From Ferruginibacter sp. (GTDB lineage: Bacteria > Bacteroidota > Bacteroidia > Chitinophagales > Chitinophagaceae): a stretch of DNA of 6,206 nt. Below are positions 1 through 6,050 of this stretch, piece by piece. The notes below the pieces were generated by a model. The model saw only the letters and a list, made by a program, of their open reading frames with translations, searched no databases and was not told the origin of the DNA. A program made the translations under genes and the position numbers. The first letter of the stretch is position 1, and every line of letters starts with the position of its first letter. The DNA lies in NCBI GenBank assembly GCA_025352435.1, contig JANXTN010000369.1:1-6206 (forward strand), in the 5' to 3' direction.

Positions 1-1874
1 TATTCCGCCAGCTGAACAATTGTATACAACAAATTTTTGAGCCTGTCTGCAACAAGTGTTTTGAATGATGCATTGGTAGGAGCGGATACATAATTTATCC
101 AAGCAGACGTCCAATAACCATCAGTTATTTGTTGGTACAAAAGTGTTTGTTGTTTGATGGCATTTTTCTGCGTCAGGCTTAAATCAATAGGAAGCAAATA
201 TTTTATACATTCTGCAACCAATTCATTTGGATTACCAATATTAATACCGATAAACTGTTGCACATAAGTGATAGGGTCTACTTTTACCAACGTTACCAAA
301 CCATTGTAATTAAGGCTGTATCCTACTCCGAAAACTCGTTCTAAAAATGCAAATCTTTTTTGAATTGTATTGGTATTTATCCAGTACTCATGGTATGCAG
401 GTCCCTGATAATAGGCATTCCACCCCGATACATTTGGAATGGTACCCATGCGCTGTTCCATTGGCAGGCAAATGTTGTTATTAAAAAAACTCCACACCTG
501 ATACTGAGCCTGATAATTTGTTGAAGTAGCTACATTGTAAGAAAGATTAAATTGTTTTAAGGTTGCAATAATTGTATCAAAAGGAGATTTTATTATTACA
601 CCTCTATTTGCCATATCAAAGAAGTGTTCGCTCTTAAAAAGTTTATCCAACACCGGCATAATATTCCAATTATTTGCAACAAATACCTGAGCAAGTGGAG
701 TAATTACATTGGCTTCAATATTTGCATCAATATCGTAATAAACAAAATATCTGTAAAGCCTGCGGCAGATATATTCAGATACAACCTGTGTTTTGGTAAA
801 AATCATATCTATAAATCCGTCAAGCTCGGCAGCTCCATTCGCCGGATTTGAAGGTGTTGGATTTTGTATTATTTTATTATTAAAAAAGGAAGAAAATTGC
901 TTTGGGCCTGTTTTATGAAATGACGGAACAAATGAAGTTGATGGTGTTGCAGTATTTAAATTTTGAACCCGCCAGCCTGTGAGTACCTGTGCAGCGGCTA
1001 CCACATCTGCTTGCGTATATTGGCTTAACGGATCTTTGCCTAAAGTAAAAAGCTCCATTACTTCTCTGGCAAAATTTTCATCTGGAGCTGTTGCGGTATT
1101 AGCCTGGTTGTTCAGGTAATACATCATTGCAGGCTGGGTCGCCAGATTCCTTATTAACGTTTTAAAATTACCAAGTGGATTATCCCTAAACATTTTAAAA
1201 TAAGAATAAAAAATGCGGGCGCTGTTTGTACTTACAAAGTTGTTGTTTGAATTGTTGATAGCATCAAAATCAATAGGTAAAAAATGATACCAGAACCAAA
1301 CCATTTTTTCCTTAATTGTAACATCGCTGTTTAAGGATAATCCAAACAACCAGCTTCTTTGGGCTTCAATTCTATAACGGTTACTTGCCTGTTGCAACAA
1401 AGTAGTTGGAGCATCAATGTTTGGGCTTGGGTTACTCGTCCAGTCTCCTCCATAAGGAACTGCCCCTGCATCAGCAGCAAGATTTTCATACCAGTTTACT
1501 GGTGGTGCGGGCGCTGCGGGATTTATATTTAAAACCATATTAACCGCAGCAGCAGTAGAACCAGTTGCTACCAAAATATCTAACTGCGATCTTTTGTATC
1601 CAAAACCTGTTCTGTTTAAAAGATGAATGGCTTCTCTTGTTCCAAAAGAACCTGCATAAGGTGTAAGACCTGAAGTTACGTTTCCCACCCTCAGATATTG
1701 GGTCTCAGATGCTTCCATTCCAATGTTGTTGTAGGAGGTAAGTTCATTATTGTAAACCCTTGGTCCAAGAGATTTCCGGGAGTATTTGTCAAAAAGAGGA
1801 TCGTCAGAAACATCTTCTTTTTTAATCGTTAGAGTACGAAAAAAATCTCTTCTGCTTAATGCTGAACTGCCCAT
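1..1874 (-). CDS. DUF1800 family protein (3' end outside window)
   Basis: The minus strand reads open from ATG at 1874 to the window edge: 624 codons plus the first two bases (TA) of the next. Family hallmarks are clear. They are a basic/aromatic segment MVWFWYHF at about residues 191-198, the signature NFAREVMELFTLG at 267-279, then QADVVAAAQVLTGW at about 288-301. Later come YICRRLYRYF and a segment with KSPFDTIIATLKQF. DUF1800 (PF08811) proteins have no firmly established biochemical function. In Planctomycetes and Bacteroidota they often sit beside a DUF1501 gene; if so here, it would lie left of the window. The N-terminus has SRRDFF (residues 7-12), which resembles a twin-arginine signal, but the next 30 residues are charged rather than hydrophobic. 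The last visible residues, VQLAE followed by TA-, suggest that few residues are missing, because family members often end near an 'EYQL'-like segment (from memory). The family call is secure; function and localisation are not. Confidence 0.93.
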   Translation of the reverse strand, partial: MGSSALSRRDFFRTLTIKKEDVSDDPLFDKYSRKSLGPRVYNNELTSYNNIGMEASETQYLRVGNVTSGLTPYAGSFGTREAIHLLNRTGFGYKRSQLDILVATGSTAAAVNMVLNINPAAPAPPVNWYENLAADAGAVPYGGDWTSNPSPNIDAPTTLLQQASNRYRIEAQRSWLFGLSLNSDVTIKEKMVWFWYHFLPIDFDAINNSNNNFVSTNSARIFYSYFKMFRDNPLGNFKTLIRNLATQPAMMYYLNNQANTATAPDENFAREVMELFTLGKDPLSQYTQADVVAAAQVLTGWRVQNLNTATPSTSFVPSFHKTGPKQFSSFFNNKIIQNPTPSNPANGAAELDGFIDMIFTKTQVVSEYICRRLYRYFVYYDIDANIEANVITPLAQVFVANNWNIMPVLDKLFKSEHFFDMANRGVIIKSPFDTIIATLKQFNLSYNVATSTNYQAQYQVWSFFNNNICLPMEQRMGTIPNVSGWNAYYQGPAYHEYWINTNTIQKRFAFLERVFGVGYSLNYNGLVTLVKVDPITYVQQFIGINIGNPNELVAECIKYLLPIDLSLTQKNAIKQQTLLYQQITDGYWTSAWINYVSAPTNASFKTLVADRLKNLLYTIVQLAE

Positions 1875-1976
1875 AAAAATAAATTTATTGTAAAGAGAAA
1901 CGAGAAAATAAAAAAATTGGCTTTTGTTTTCATGTACGGATAGAAGCAAAAAACTAATTTGCATAAAAATACGAAA

Positions 1977-2474
1977 ATGAAAACATTATTCTTTACTGCG
2001 ATATCTGTTTTTTTGTACTGCATAGTTTTATCACAGACGCCACCGATTTTAGAGCCCGCATATAAGCGCATACAAACCATTCCTCCTTTTACCATAGTAC
2101 TTGGCACAGATAGTTCTGTATTTACAAAACAGAATTTAAGAAAAAAGAAACCAGTGGTAATAATGGTTTTCAGCCCTGATTGCGATCATTGTATGCATGC
2201 TACTGAGGATTTAATAAAGAATATTAAATCATTTAAAAACGCTGAAATTATTCTGGCAAGTTCACTTTCTTTTGAAAGCGTACAAAAGTTTTATAGAGAT
2301 TTGAATTTAGCAGCTTATTCGAATATACATGTAGGTTATGACAGTAAAAGGTTTTTGAATACCTTTTTTGAAGTGCGCAGTTTCCCCTCCATTTTTTTGT
2401 ATGATAAAAAAGGCAACTTTAAGGAAGATTTTTCTGAACACCCAAATTTTAAATTAATTGCCTCATCACTTTAA
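1977..2474 (+). CDS. Exported thioredoxin-fold (TlpA/redoxin-like) protein
   Basis: This is a 165-residue protein from ATG at 1977. A TTG at 1959 is in frame and would add six residues (MHKNTK), but the ATG gives a cleaner signal peptide, so I chose it. Residues 1-20 form a Sec-type signal: Lys2, a hydrophobic core, then a likely cut near VLSQ. Cys15 does not sit in a lipobox, so a lipoprotein is unlikely. Mature-region features fit the thioredoxin fold: a beta strand PVVIMVFSP, the redox pair Cys69-Asp-His-Cys72, and Ser-Phe-Pro137-Ser, the expected cis-proline position, followed by strand IFLYDKKGNF. Such proteins usually reduce or exchange disulfides in the periplasm; the partner is unknown. 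It is divergent from the DUF1800 gene across 102 bp. A TAATTTG sequence at 1955-1961 resembles the Bacteroidota -7 motif but is one base short. The fold is confident, the specific role is not. Confidence 0.85.
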   Translation: MKTLFFTAISVFLYCIVLSQTPPILEPAYKRIQTIPPFTIVLGTDSSVFTKQNLRKKKPVVIMVFSPDCDHCMHATEDLIKNIKSFKNAEIILASSLSFESVQKFYRDLNLAAYSNIHVGYDSKRFLNTFFEVRSFPSIFLYDKKGNFKEDFSEHPNFKLIASSL

Positions 2475-2504
2475 AATAACTTGACTGTTACAGTTATTTG
2501 TTTT
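2474..2504 (+). terminator. Candidate intrinsic terminator after the thioredoxin-like gene
   Basis: Perfect 8-bp arms AAATAACT (2474-2481) and AGTTATTT (2492-2499) begin at the last base of the stop codon. They are followed by a T-rich run (TTTGTTTT). A competing inner hairpin, TGACTG/CAGTTA with a TTA loop (2482-2496), is also possible. The stem is AT-rich and the T-tract is interrupted by G, so termination may be partial. Confidence 0.45.
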
Positions 2505-2575
2505 GAAAACTTTAAAAGAAATCCAGGAATTGAAGTTTTTCTAAAAAGATAATTCTTACTCACTCAATAAAATTA

Positions 2576-2604
2576 TTTACAAAAAAATCAATATCCTACC
2601 TTTA
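2576..2604 (+). promoter_or_regulatory. Candidate mdh promoter (Bacteroidota type)
   Basis: TACCTTTA at 2597-2604 matches seven of eight positions of TAnnTTTG (counting the two n). TTTA at 2576-2579 could be the -33 element (consensus TTTG), 17 bp upstream. Transcription would start near 2611, giving a leader of about 27 nt. The bases just before the mdh ATG are A-rich (nine A in a row at 2624-2632) with no Shine-Dalgarno site, as is common in this phylum. This rests on motif matching by eye. Confidence 0.45.
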
Positions 2605-2637
2605 CGCAACAAAATTTCCACCCAAAAAAAAATAACC

Positions 2638-3573
2638 ATGAAAGTAACTGTAGTAGGCGCTGGAGCCGTAGGCGCAACATGTGCAGATAATATTGCACGA
2701 AAAAAATTATGTGATGAGTTGGTAATCGTTGATATTAAAGAGGGTTTTGCGGAAGGGAAGGCAATGGACCTAATGCAGACTGCTCAATTGGAAGGTTTTG
2801 ATACAAAAATAACAGGCAGCACAAATGATTATACGAAAACTGCAGGCAGTACAGTGGCAGTAATTACTTCCGGTATTCCCCGCAAACCTGGTATGACAAG
2901 AGAGGAACTGATAGGAATAAATGCAGGGATCGTAAAAACAGTTACCAAAAATATATTGCAGTATTCTCCGGATTGTATCATCATCGTTATAAGCAACCCG
3001 ATGGATACAATGACTTACTTAGCACTTAAGCAAAGTGGTTTACCAAAAGAGAGAATTATAGGAATGGGTGGTATGCTTGACAGTGCTCGCTTCCGTTATT
3101 TTTTAAGTACTGCTATGAAGTGTAGTCCAAACGATTTGCAGGCAATAGTAGTAGGTGGACATGGCGATACAACCATGATTCCTCTTACACGTCTGGCAAC
3201 CTATAGCGGCATTCCTGCTGCACATTTCTTAGAAACAGAAGCACTTAAGAAAGTAGCTGCAGATACAATGGTTGGCGGTGCTACACTTACAGGTTTGCTT
3301 GGTACAAGTGCATGGTATGCGCCCGGAGCAGCAGGTGCAGCATTAGTAGAATCAATTGTGCGTGACCAAAAGAAAATAATGCCTTGCTGTGTTTATCTTG
3401 ACGGTGAATATGGCCAGAAAGATATCTGCATTGGCGTACCCGTTATCATTGGAAAAAATGGCTGGGAAAAAATTGTAGACTATAAATTGAATGAAGAAGA
3501 AATGGCAGCATTTGCTAAAAGTGCAGATGCTGTGAGAAGTATGAACAGTGTGTTAAGCACATTAGATATTTAA
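2638..3573 (+). CDS. mdh: Malate dehydrogenase (LDH-like type)
   Basis: This enzyme catalyses the NAD-dependent interconversion of malate and oxaloacetate in the cytoplasmic TCA cycle. The 311-residue length is normal for the LDH-like MDH group. The Rossmann motif GAGAVG is at residues 7-12. Asp32 at the end of the second strand favours NAD over NADP. The active-site loop IPRKPGMTR (80-88) carries Arg82 and Arg88; Arg at 82 followed by KPGM marks malate rather than lactate dehydrogenase. Asn120 (SNPMD), the Asp148/Arg151 pair (LDSAR) and catalytic His175 in GGHGD complete the site. The ATG at 2638 begins directly with the first strand (MKVTVVGAGAVG), so the start is secure. The gene stands alone, with its own candidate promoter and a strong terminator. 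Nothing in it looks degraded. Confidence 0.97.
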   Translation: MKVTVVGAGAVGATCADNIARKKLCDELVIVDIKEGFAEGKAMDLMQTAQLEGFDTKITGSTNDYTKTAGSTVAVITSGIPRKPGMTREELIGINAGIVKTVTKNILQYSPDCIIIVISNPMDTMTYLALKQSGLPKERIIGMGGMLDSARFRYFLSTAMKCSPNDLQAIVVGGHGDTTMIPLTRLATYSGIPAAHFLETEALKKVAADTMVGGATLTGLLGTSAWYAPGAAGAALVESIVRDQKKIMPCCVYLDGEYGQKDICIGVPVIIGKNGWEKIVDYKLNEEEMAAFAKSADAVRSMNSVLSTLDI

Positions 3574-3594
3574 GCATCAATTTTAAATTATTAT

Positions 3595-3632
3595 AAAAAA
3601 AATCGAATCATGAAAATGATTCGATTTTTTTT
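3595..3632. terminator. Bidirectional intrinsic terminator between mdh and fabD
   Basis: The core stem TCGAATCA (3603-3610) / TGATTCGA (3617-3624) closes a TGAAAA loop. It is flanked by exactly eight A (3595-3602) and eight T (3625-3632), so the whole perfect stem is 16 bp. Each strand therefore reads as a hairpin followed by a U-tract. It lies 21 bp after the mdh stop and 43 bp beyond the fabD stop on the opposite strand, where one site can end both converging transcripts. Confidence 0.9.
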
Positions 3633-3675
3633 ATGATAAGTACTTCCAACTATCAATTAATAAATTATCCACTTT

Positions 3676-4566
3676 CTAACTCACTCCATCAACCAACATC
3701 TCCTTATTTATTTTCATTACCAAGCCTTGTAATACTTTGCCTGGTCCACATTCTGTAAAATTTGTAGCGCCATCATTAATCATTGCCTGCACACATTGCG
3801 TCCATTTTACAGGCCCGGTAAGTTGTGCTATTAAGTTTTGTTTTATCTGAGATGGATCAGTTACAGCCCATGCAGTTACGTTCTGATAAACCGGACAATT
3901 AGGTTCGTTAAAAATTGTGTTGTTTATAGCAGTCTCTAATTCCGCCTTGGCCGACATCATTAACGGTGAATGAAACGCACCACCAACCGGTAATACCAAA
4001 GCCCGTTTTGCGCCTGCTTCCTTCATTCTCGCACATGCATATTCTATTCCTGAAAGGCTGCCACTTATGACTAACTGTCCGGGACAATTATAATTTGCAG
4101 CTACTACTATTTCGCCACTTTCGTTTGTAATATGCTGACAAATTTCTTCTACCTTAGCATCATCCAAACCCAATACGGCAGCCATTGTACTTGGATTTGC
4201 CTCACACGCTTTTTGCATGGCGTCGGCACGAATAGCCACAAGTCTCAATGCATCTCCAAAACCCAAAGTTCCATTTGCAACTAAAGCAGAAAATTCGCCG
4301 AGGGAATGCCCGGCAACCATATCCGGTTCAGCATTTTCAATATTTTTAAAAGCCGCCACGGAGTGTATAAAAATAGCAGGTTGTGTTATGTTAGTTTGTT
4401 TTAAATCATCATCTGTTCCGGAAAACATAATGTTGCTTACATCAAAACCAAGAATCTCATTTGCCTCTTCAAATAATGTTTTTGCAGTGGGATTATTATC
4501 ATATAAGTTTTTACCCATGCCACTAAACTGGGCTCCTTGCCCCGGAAAAATAAATGCATGTTTCAT
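3676..4566 (-). CDS. fabD: Malonyl-CoA:ACP transacylase
   Basis: This enzyme moves the malonyl group from CoA to acyl carrier protein, supplying the extender unit for type II fatty-acid synthesis in the cytoplasm. At 296 residues it is close to the usual length (about 300-310). Family features in order are: FPGQGAQ at 7-13, with Gln10 for the oxyanion hole; the nucleophile elbow GHSLGE with Ser88; Arg113 (AIRADAMQ), which binds the malonyl carboxylate; NCPGQLVISG at 160-169; catalytic His199 in GGAFHSPLM; and ECGPGKVLQGL near the C-terminus. All catalytic residues are present. The start at 4566 opens directly into the first strand (MKHAFIFPGQG). It is not next to fabH, fabG, acpP or fabF as in E. 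coli. It is divergent from the Uma2 gene with 90 bp between starts, and ends at the terminator shared with mdh. Confidence 0.97.
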   Translation of the reverse strand: MKHAFIFPGQGAQFSGMGKNLYDNNPTAKTLFEEANEILGFDVSNIMFSGTDDDLKQTNITQPAIFIHSVAAFKNIENAEPDMVAGHSLGEFSALVANGTLGFGDALRLVAIRADAMQKACEANPSTMAAVLGLDDAKVEEICQHITNESGEIVVAANYNCPGQLVISGSLSGIEYACARMKEAGAKRALVLPVGGAFHSPLMMSAKAELETAINNTIFNEPNCPVYQNVTAWAVTDPSQIKQNLIAQLTGPVKWTQCVQAMINDGATNFTECGPGKVLQGLVMKINKEMLVDGVS

Positions 4567-4623
4567 AAATTCAATTAAATGTTTATAGTTGCTTAGAGTT
4601 ACCGCTAACCTTTGAAGCCTGTG

Positions 4624-4652
4624 TTTATATCCAAAAATATATTTTAAATTTG
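4624..4652 (+). promoter_or_regulatory. Candidate promoter of the Uma2 gene, almost at the start codon
   Basis: TAAATTTG at 4645-4652 is an exact match to the Bacteroidota -7 motif TAnnTTTG. TTTA at 4624-4627 is a possible -33 element with a 17-bp spacer, the same spacing as the mdh candidate. The ATG lies only four bases after the motif (4657), so transcription would begin at or within a few bases of the start codon. There would be no room for a ribosome binding site. Confidence 0.45.
4632..4639 (-). promoter_or_regulatory. Possible -7 element for fabD
   Basis: On the minus strand these bases read TATTTTTG, an exact TAnnTTTG match. It would place the fabD transcript start near 4625, with a leader of about 60 nt. 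No TTTG-like -33 element is visible at the expected distance. The surrounding DNA is so AT-rich that a chance match is quite possible. Confidence 0.25.
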
Positions 4653-4656
4653 GTGT

Positions 4657-5196
4657 ATGAATATTTCTGATAAAATATTGGAATTAGATACTTACACTTA
4701 TAAGGATTACAAAATGTGGGAAGGAGATTGGGAACTTATTAAAGGCCACCCACAGGCTATAAGTCCGTCTCCATCAAAAAATCACAATAAATATCCCGGT
4801 AAATTTTTTAGGCTTGCAGGTAATTTGCTCGAAAATTTAAGTGCTCAGTGTGAGTGTGAAATTTTCTATGAAATAGATTGGATCGTAGATGAAACTACAA
4901 TCGTTCGCCCGGATGTAATGATTGTATGCGGTGATAACAGCGACGATTATCAAAAATATCCTCCGACACTTATTCTGGAAGCATCCTCACCTTCCACCCG
5001 CATGAAGGATAGAAATACAAAGTATAATTTGTATGAAATGTGTGGAGTGAAATATTACATTATTGCCGACCCTGAAAAAAAATCAATAGAAGTTTTTGAA
5101 CTCGTAGACAACAAATATAAAAGCTCCCTTACGACAACTTTTATCCTTACACCGCACTGCGCTATAGAGCTCGATGTTTTTAATTTGTGGCAATAA
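4657..5196 (+). CDS. Uma2 family (DUF820) PD-(D/E)XK nuclease-like protein
   Basis: This 179-residue protein has the standard Uma2 layout. It opens with YTYKDYKMWEGDWELIKGHP (13-32, with Glu26), then SPSPSKNH (36-43). The nuclease core follows: RPD at 84-86 (Asp86), LILEASSPST at 105-114 (Glu108) and DRNTKYNLYE with Lys122, after which comes GVKYYIIADPEKKSIEVFEL. Asp86, Glu108 and Lys122 correspond to the PD...ExK metal-binding and catalytic set of restriction-like nucleases, so the site looks intact. Uma2 proteins are very numerous in cyanobacteria and some Bacteroidota; their substrate is not established, and nuclease activity is inferred from the fold. There is no transposase, toxin or antitoxin partner here, and its base composition resembles its neighbours'. 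The start at 4657 fits the family N-terminus; the next Met (20) would cut into the domain. It converges on folE. Confidence 0.9.
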   Translation: MNISDKILELDTYTYKDYKMWEGDWELIKGHPQAISPSPSKNHNKYPGKFFRLAGNLLENLSAQCECEIFYEIDWIVDETTIVRPDVMIVCGDNSDDYQKYPPTLILEASSPSTRMKDRNTKYNLYEMCGVKYYIIADPEKKSIEVFELVDNKYKSSLTTTFILTPHCAIELDVFNLWQ

Positions 5197-5224
5197 AAAA
5201 CCACCTAACAAAAGTTAAGTGGTT
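5192..5224 (-). terminator. Intrinsic terminator of folE, overlapping the Uma2 stop codon
   Basis: The arms AACCACCTAAC (5199-5209) and GTTAAGTGGTT (5214-5224) enclose a four-base loop. Read on the minus strand the 11-bp stem is complete with one G-U pair, and it is followed by TTTTTTATTG. On the plus strand the same position is a C-A mismatch and no T-tract follows, so the structure serves folE. The A-run that supplies its U-tract includes the last bases of the Uma2 stop codon (5194-5196). Confidence 0.8.
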
Positions 5225-5244
5225 GTGTAAAAATCATTGTACTA

Positions 5245-5841
5245 TTAATGCAACTTTCCAGTAATTAATTTCATAAACTCACTTCTTGTTTGATGTTGTT
5301 CAAACTCACCATGGAAAGCAGAAGTAGTTGTAACAGAATTTTGTTTCCCTACTCCACGCATCATCATACACAAGTGCGAAGCCTCTATAACCACAGCCAC
5401 TCCCAAAGGATTGAGCGAATCTTTTAGCGCATCTAAAATTTGATGCGTAAGTCTTTCCTGCACCTGCAATCTGCGTGCATACACATCTACCACACGAGCT
5501 ATTTTGCTCAACCCTGTTATGTATCCATTTGGAATATAGGCCACATGCGCTTTGCCATAAAATGGCAGCATGTGATGCTCACACATACTGTACAATTCAA
5601 TGTCTTTTACAATTACCATCTCACTCACATCCTCATGGAATTTTGCGGAATCTAAAATAGCCCGAGCGTCTTGTGAATAGCCCTGCGTTAAAAACTGCAT
5701 TGCTTTTGCCACTCTCTCAGGCGTTTTTAAAAGCCCTTCACGGTCCTTGTCCTCGCCCAATAATCCTATGCTATCTCTGTAATTTTTTACTAGTCCTTCT
5801 GTTACGTCTTGATCGTAACTCTCTACTTTTTTATACGCCAT
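5245..5841 (-). CDS. folE: GTP cyclohydrolase I (type I, zinc-dependent)
   Basis: This enzyme converts GTP to 7,8-dihydroneopterin triphosphate, the entry step to tetrahydrofolate and other pterins; in many bacteria the product also feeds queuosine synthesis. The 198 residues fit the FolE1 family (about 180-225). The N-terminal part has [12 protein letters not shown] (37-48). The zinc and catalytic site is MCEHHMLPF: Cys87 and His90 bind zinc and His89 is catalytic by analogy with E. coli Cys110, His113 and His112. The third zinc ligand is Cys158 in [12 protein letters not shown], and its 71-residue distance from Cys87 equals the E. coli spacing. [30 protein letters not shown] (103-132) is typical. 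The ATG at 5841 is supported by the A-rich leader before it. It is a single-gene unit with its own terminator; upstream lies 365 bp of non-coding DNA. Confidence 0.97.
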   Translation of the reverse strand: MAYKKVESYDQDVTEGLVKNYRDSIGLLGEDKDREGLLKTPERVAKAMQFLTQGYSQDARAILDSAKFHEDVSEMVIVKDIELYSMCEHHMLPFYGKAHVAYIPNGYITGLSKIARVVDVYARRLQVQERLTHQILDALKDSLNPLGVAVVIEASHLCMMMRGVGKQNSVTTTSAFHGEFEQHQTRSEFMKLITGKLH

Positions 5842-5859
5842 TTTAGTGTTTTATGTTTT

Positions 5860-5874
5860 GGGGCTTTGCGCCCC
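5860..5874 (-). other. Short GC-rich hairpin in the folE leader
   Basis: GGGGC (5860-5864) and GCCCC (5870-5874) form a perfect 5-bp stem with a five-base loop, 18 bp upstream of the folE ATG. On the plus strand it is followed by TGTTTTATTATTT and resembles a weak terminator, but no plus-strand gene leads into it. On the minus strand it would lie in the folE 5' leader if transcription starts upstream. It may instead be the edge of the adjacent fold-back repeat. Confidence 0.5.
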
Positions 5875-5888
5875 TGTTTTATTATTTA

Positions 5889-5967
5889 GCTGTTGTTCGG
5901 GCTATTCGCTGCAATCTTTTATTCGTTCCTTACATCCGCCGGAGGTGGATCGCTACTACCCCGCAGC
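5889..5967. repeat. Imperfect fold-back (REP-like) intergenic element
   Basis: The outer arms GCTG (5889-5892) and CAGC (5964-5967) pair. Further in, CGGGCTATTCGC (5898-5909) pairs imperfectly with GCTACTACCCCG (5952-5963), about nine of twelve positions. A separate inner hairpin, ATCCGCC (5934-5940) / GGTGGAT (5944-5950) with a GGA loop, has one G-U pair. The element is GC-rich against an AT-rich background. From memory, strings like CGGGCTATTCGCTGCAATC recur between genes in Bacteroidota genomes, which suggests a dispersed repeat family; I could not confirm this here. Confidence 0.5.
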
Positions 5968-6015
5968 CTTTCAGCCGTTAATCATTTTTGAATATTTACC
6001 TATTCGTATTTTCCA

Positions 6016-6050
6016 TTCACGATTTACATTTCACAATTCACAACCTCACA
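6016..6050. repeat. Degenerate 7-bp tandem repeat
   Basis: Successive units read TTCACGA, TTTACAT, TTCACAA, TTCACAA and a diverged CCTCACA, with consensus TTCACAA. The first four start exactly seven bases apart (6016, 6023, 6030, 6037); the last is shifted by one base. It is non-coding, and I assign no function. Confidence 0.55.

Noticed and set aside
624..851. 75-codon plus-strand ORF
   Set aside because: It lies antisense inside the well-supported DUF1800 coding region and shows no recognisable domain.
1959..1976. TTG start adding six residues to the thioredoxin-like protein
   Set aside because: The ATG at 1977 gives a standard signal peptide start; the extension adds only polar and basic residues.
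1856..2107. 83-codon minus-strand ORF
   Set aside because: It overlaps the start of the DUF1800 gene and the signal-peptide end of the thioredoxin-like gene in another frame; its hydrophobic look comes from reading AT-rich DNA.
4217..4588. 123-codon plus-strand ORF
   Set aside because: It is antisense to the N-terminal half of fabD, whose motifs are unmistakable.
5440..5660. Two overlapping short plus-strand ORFs (71 and 61 codons)
   Set aside because: Both are antisense shadows of the conserved zinc-site region of folE.
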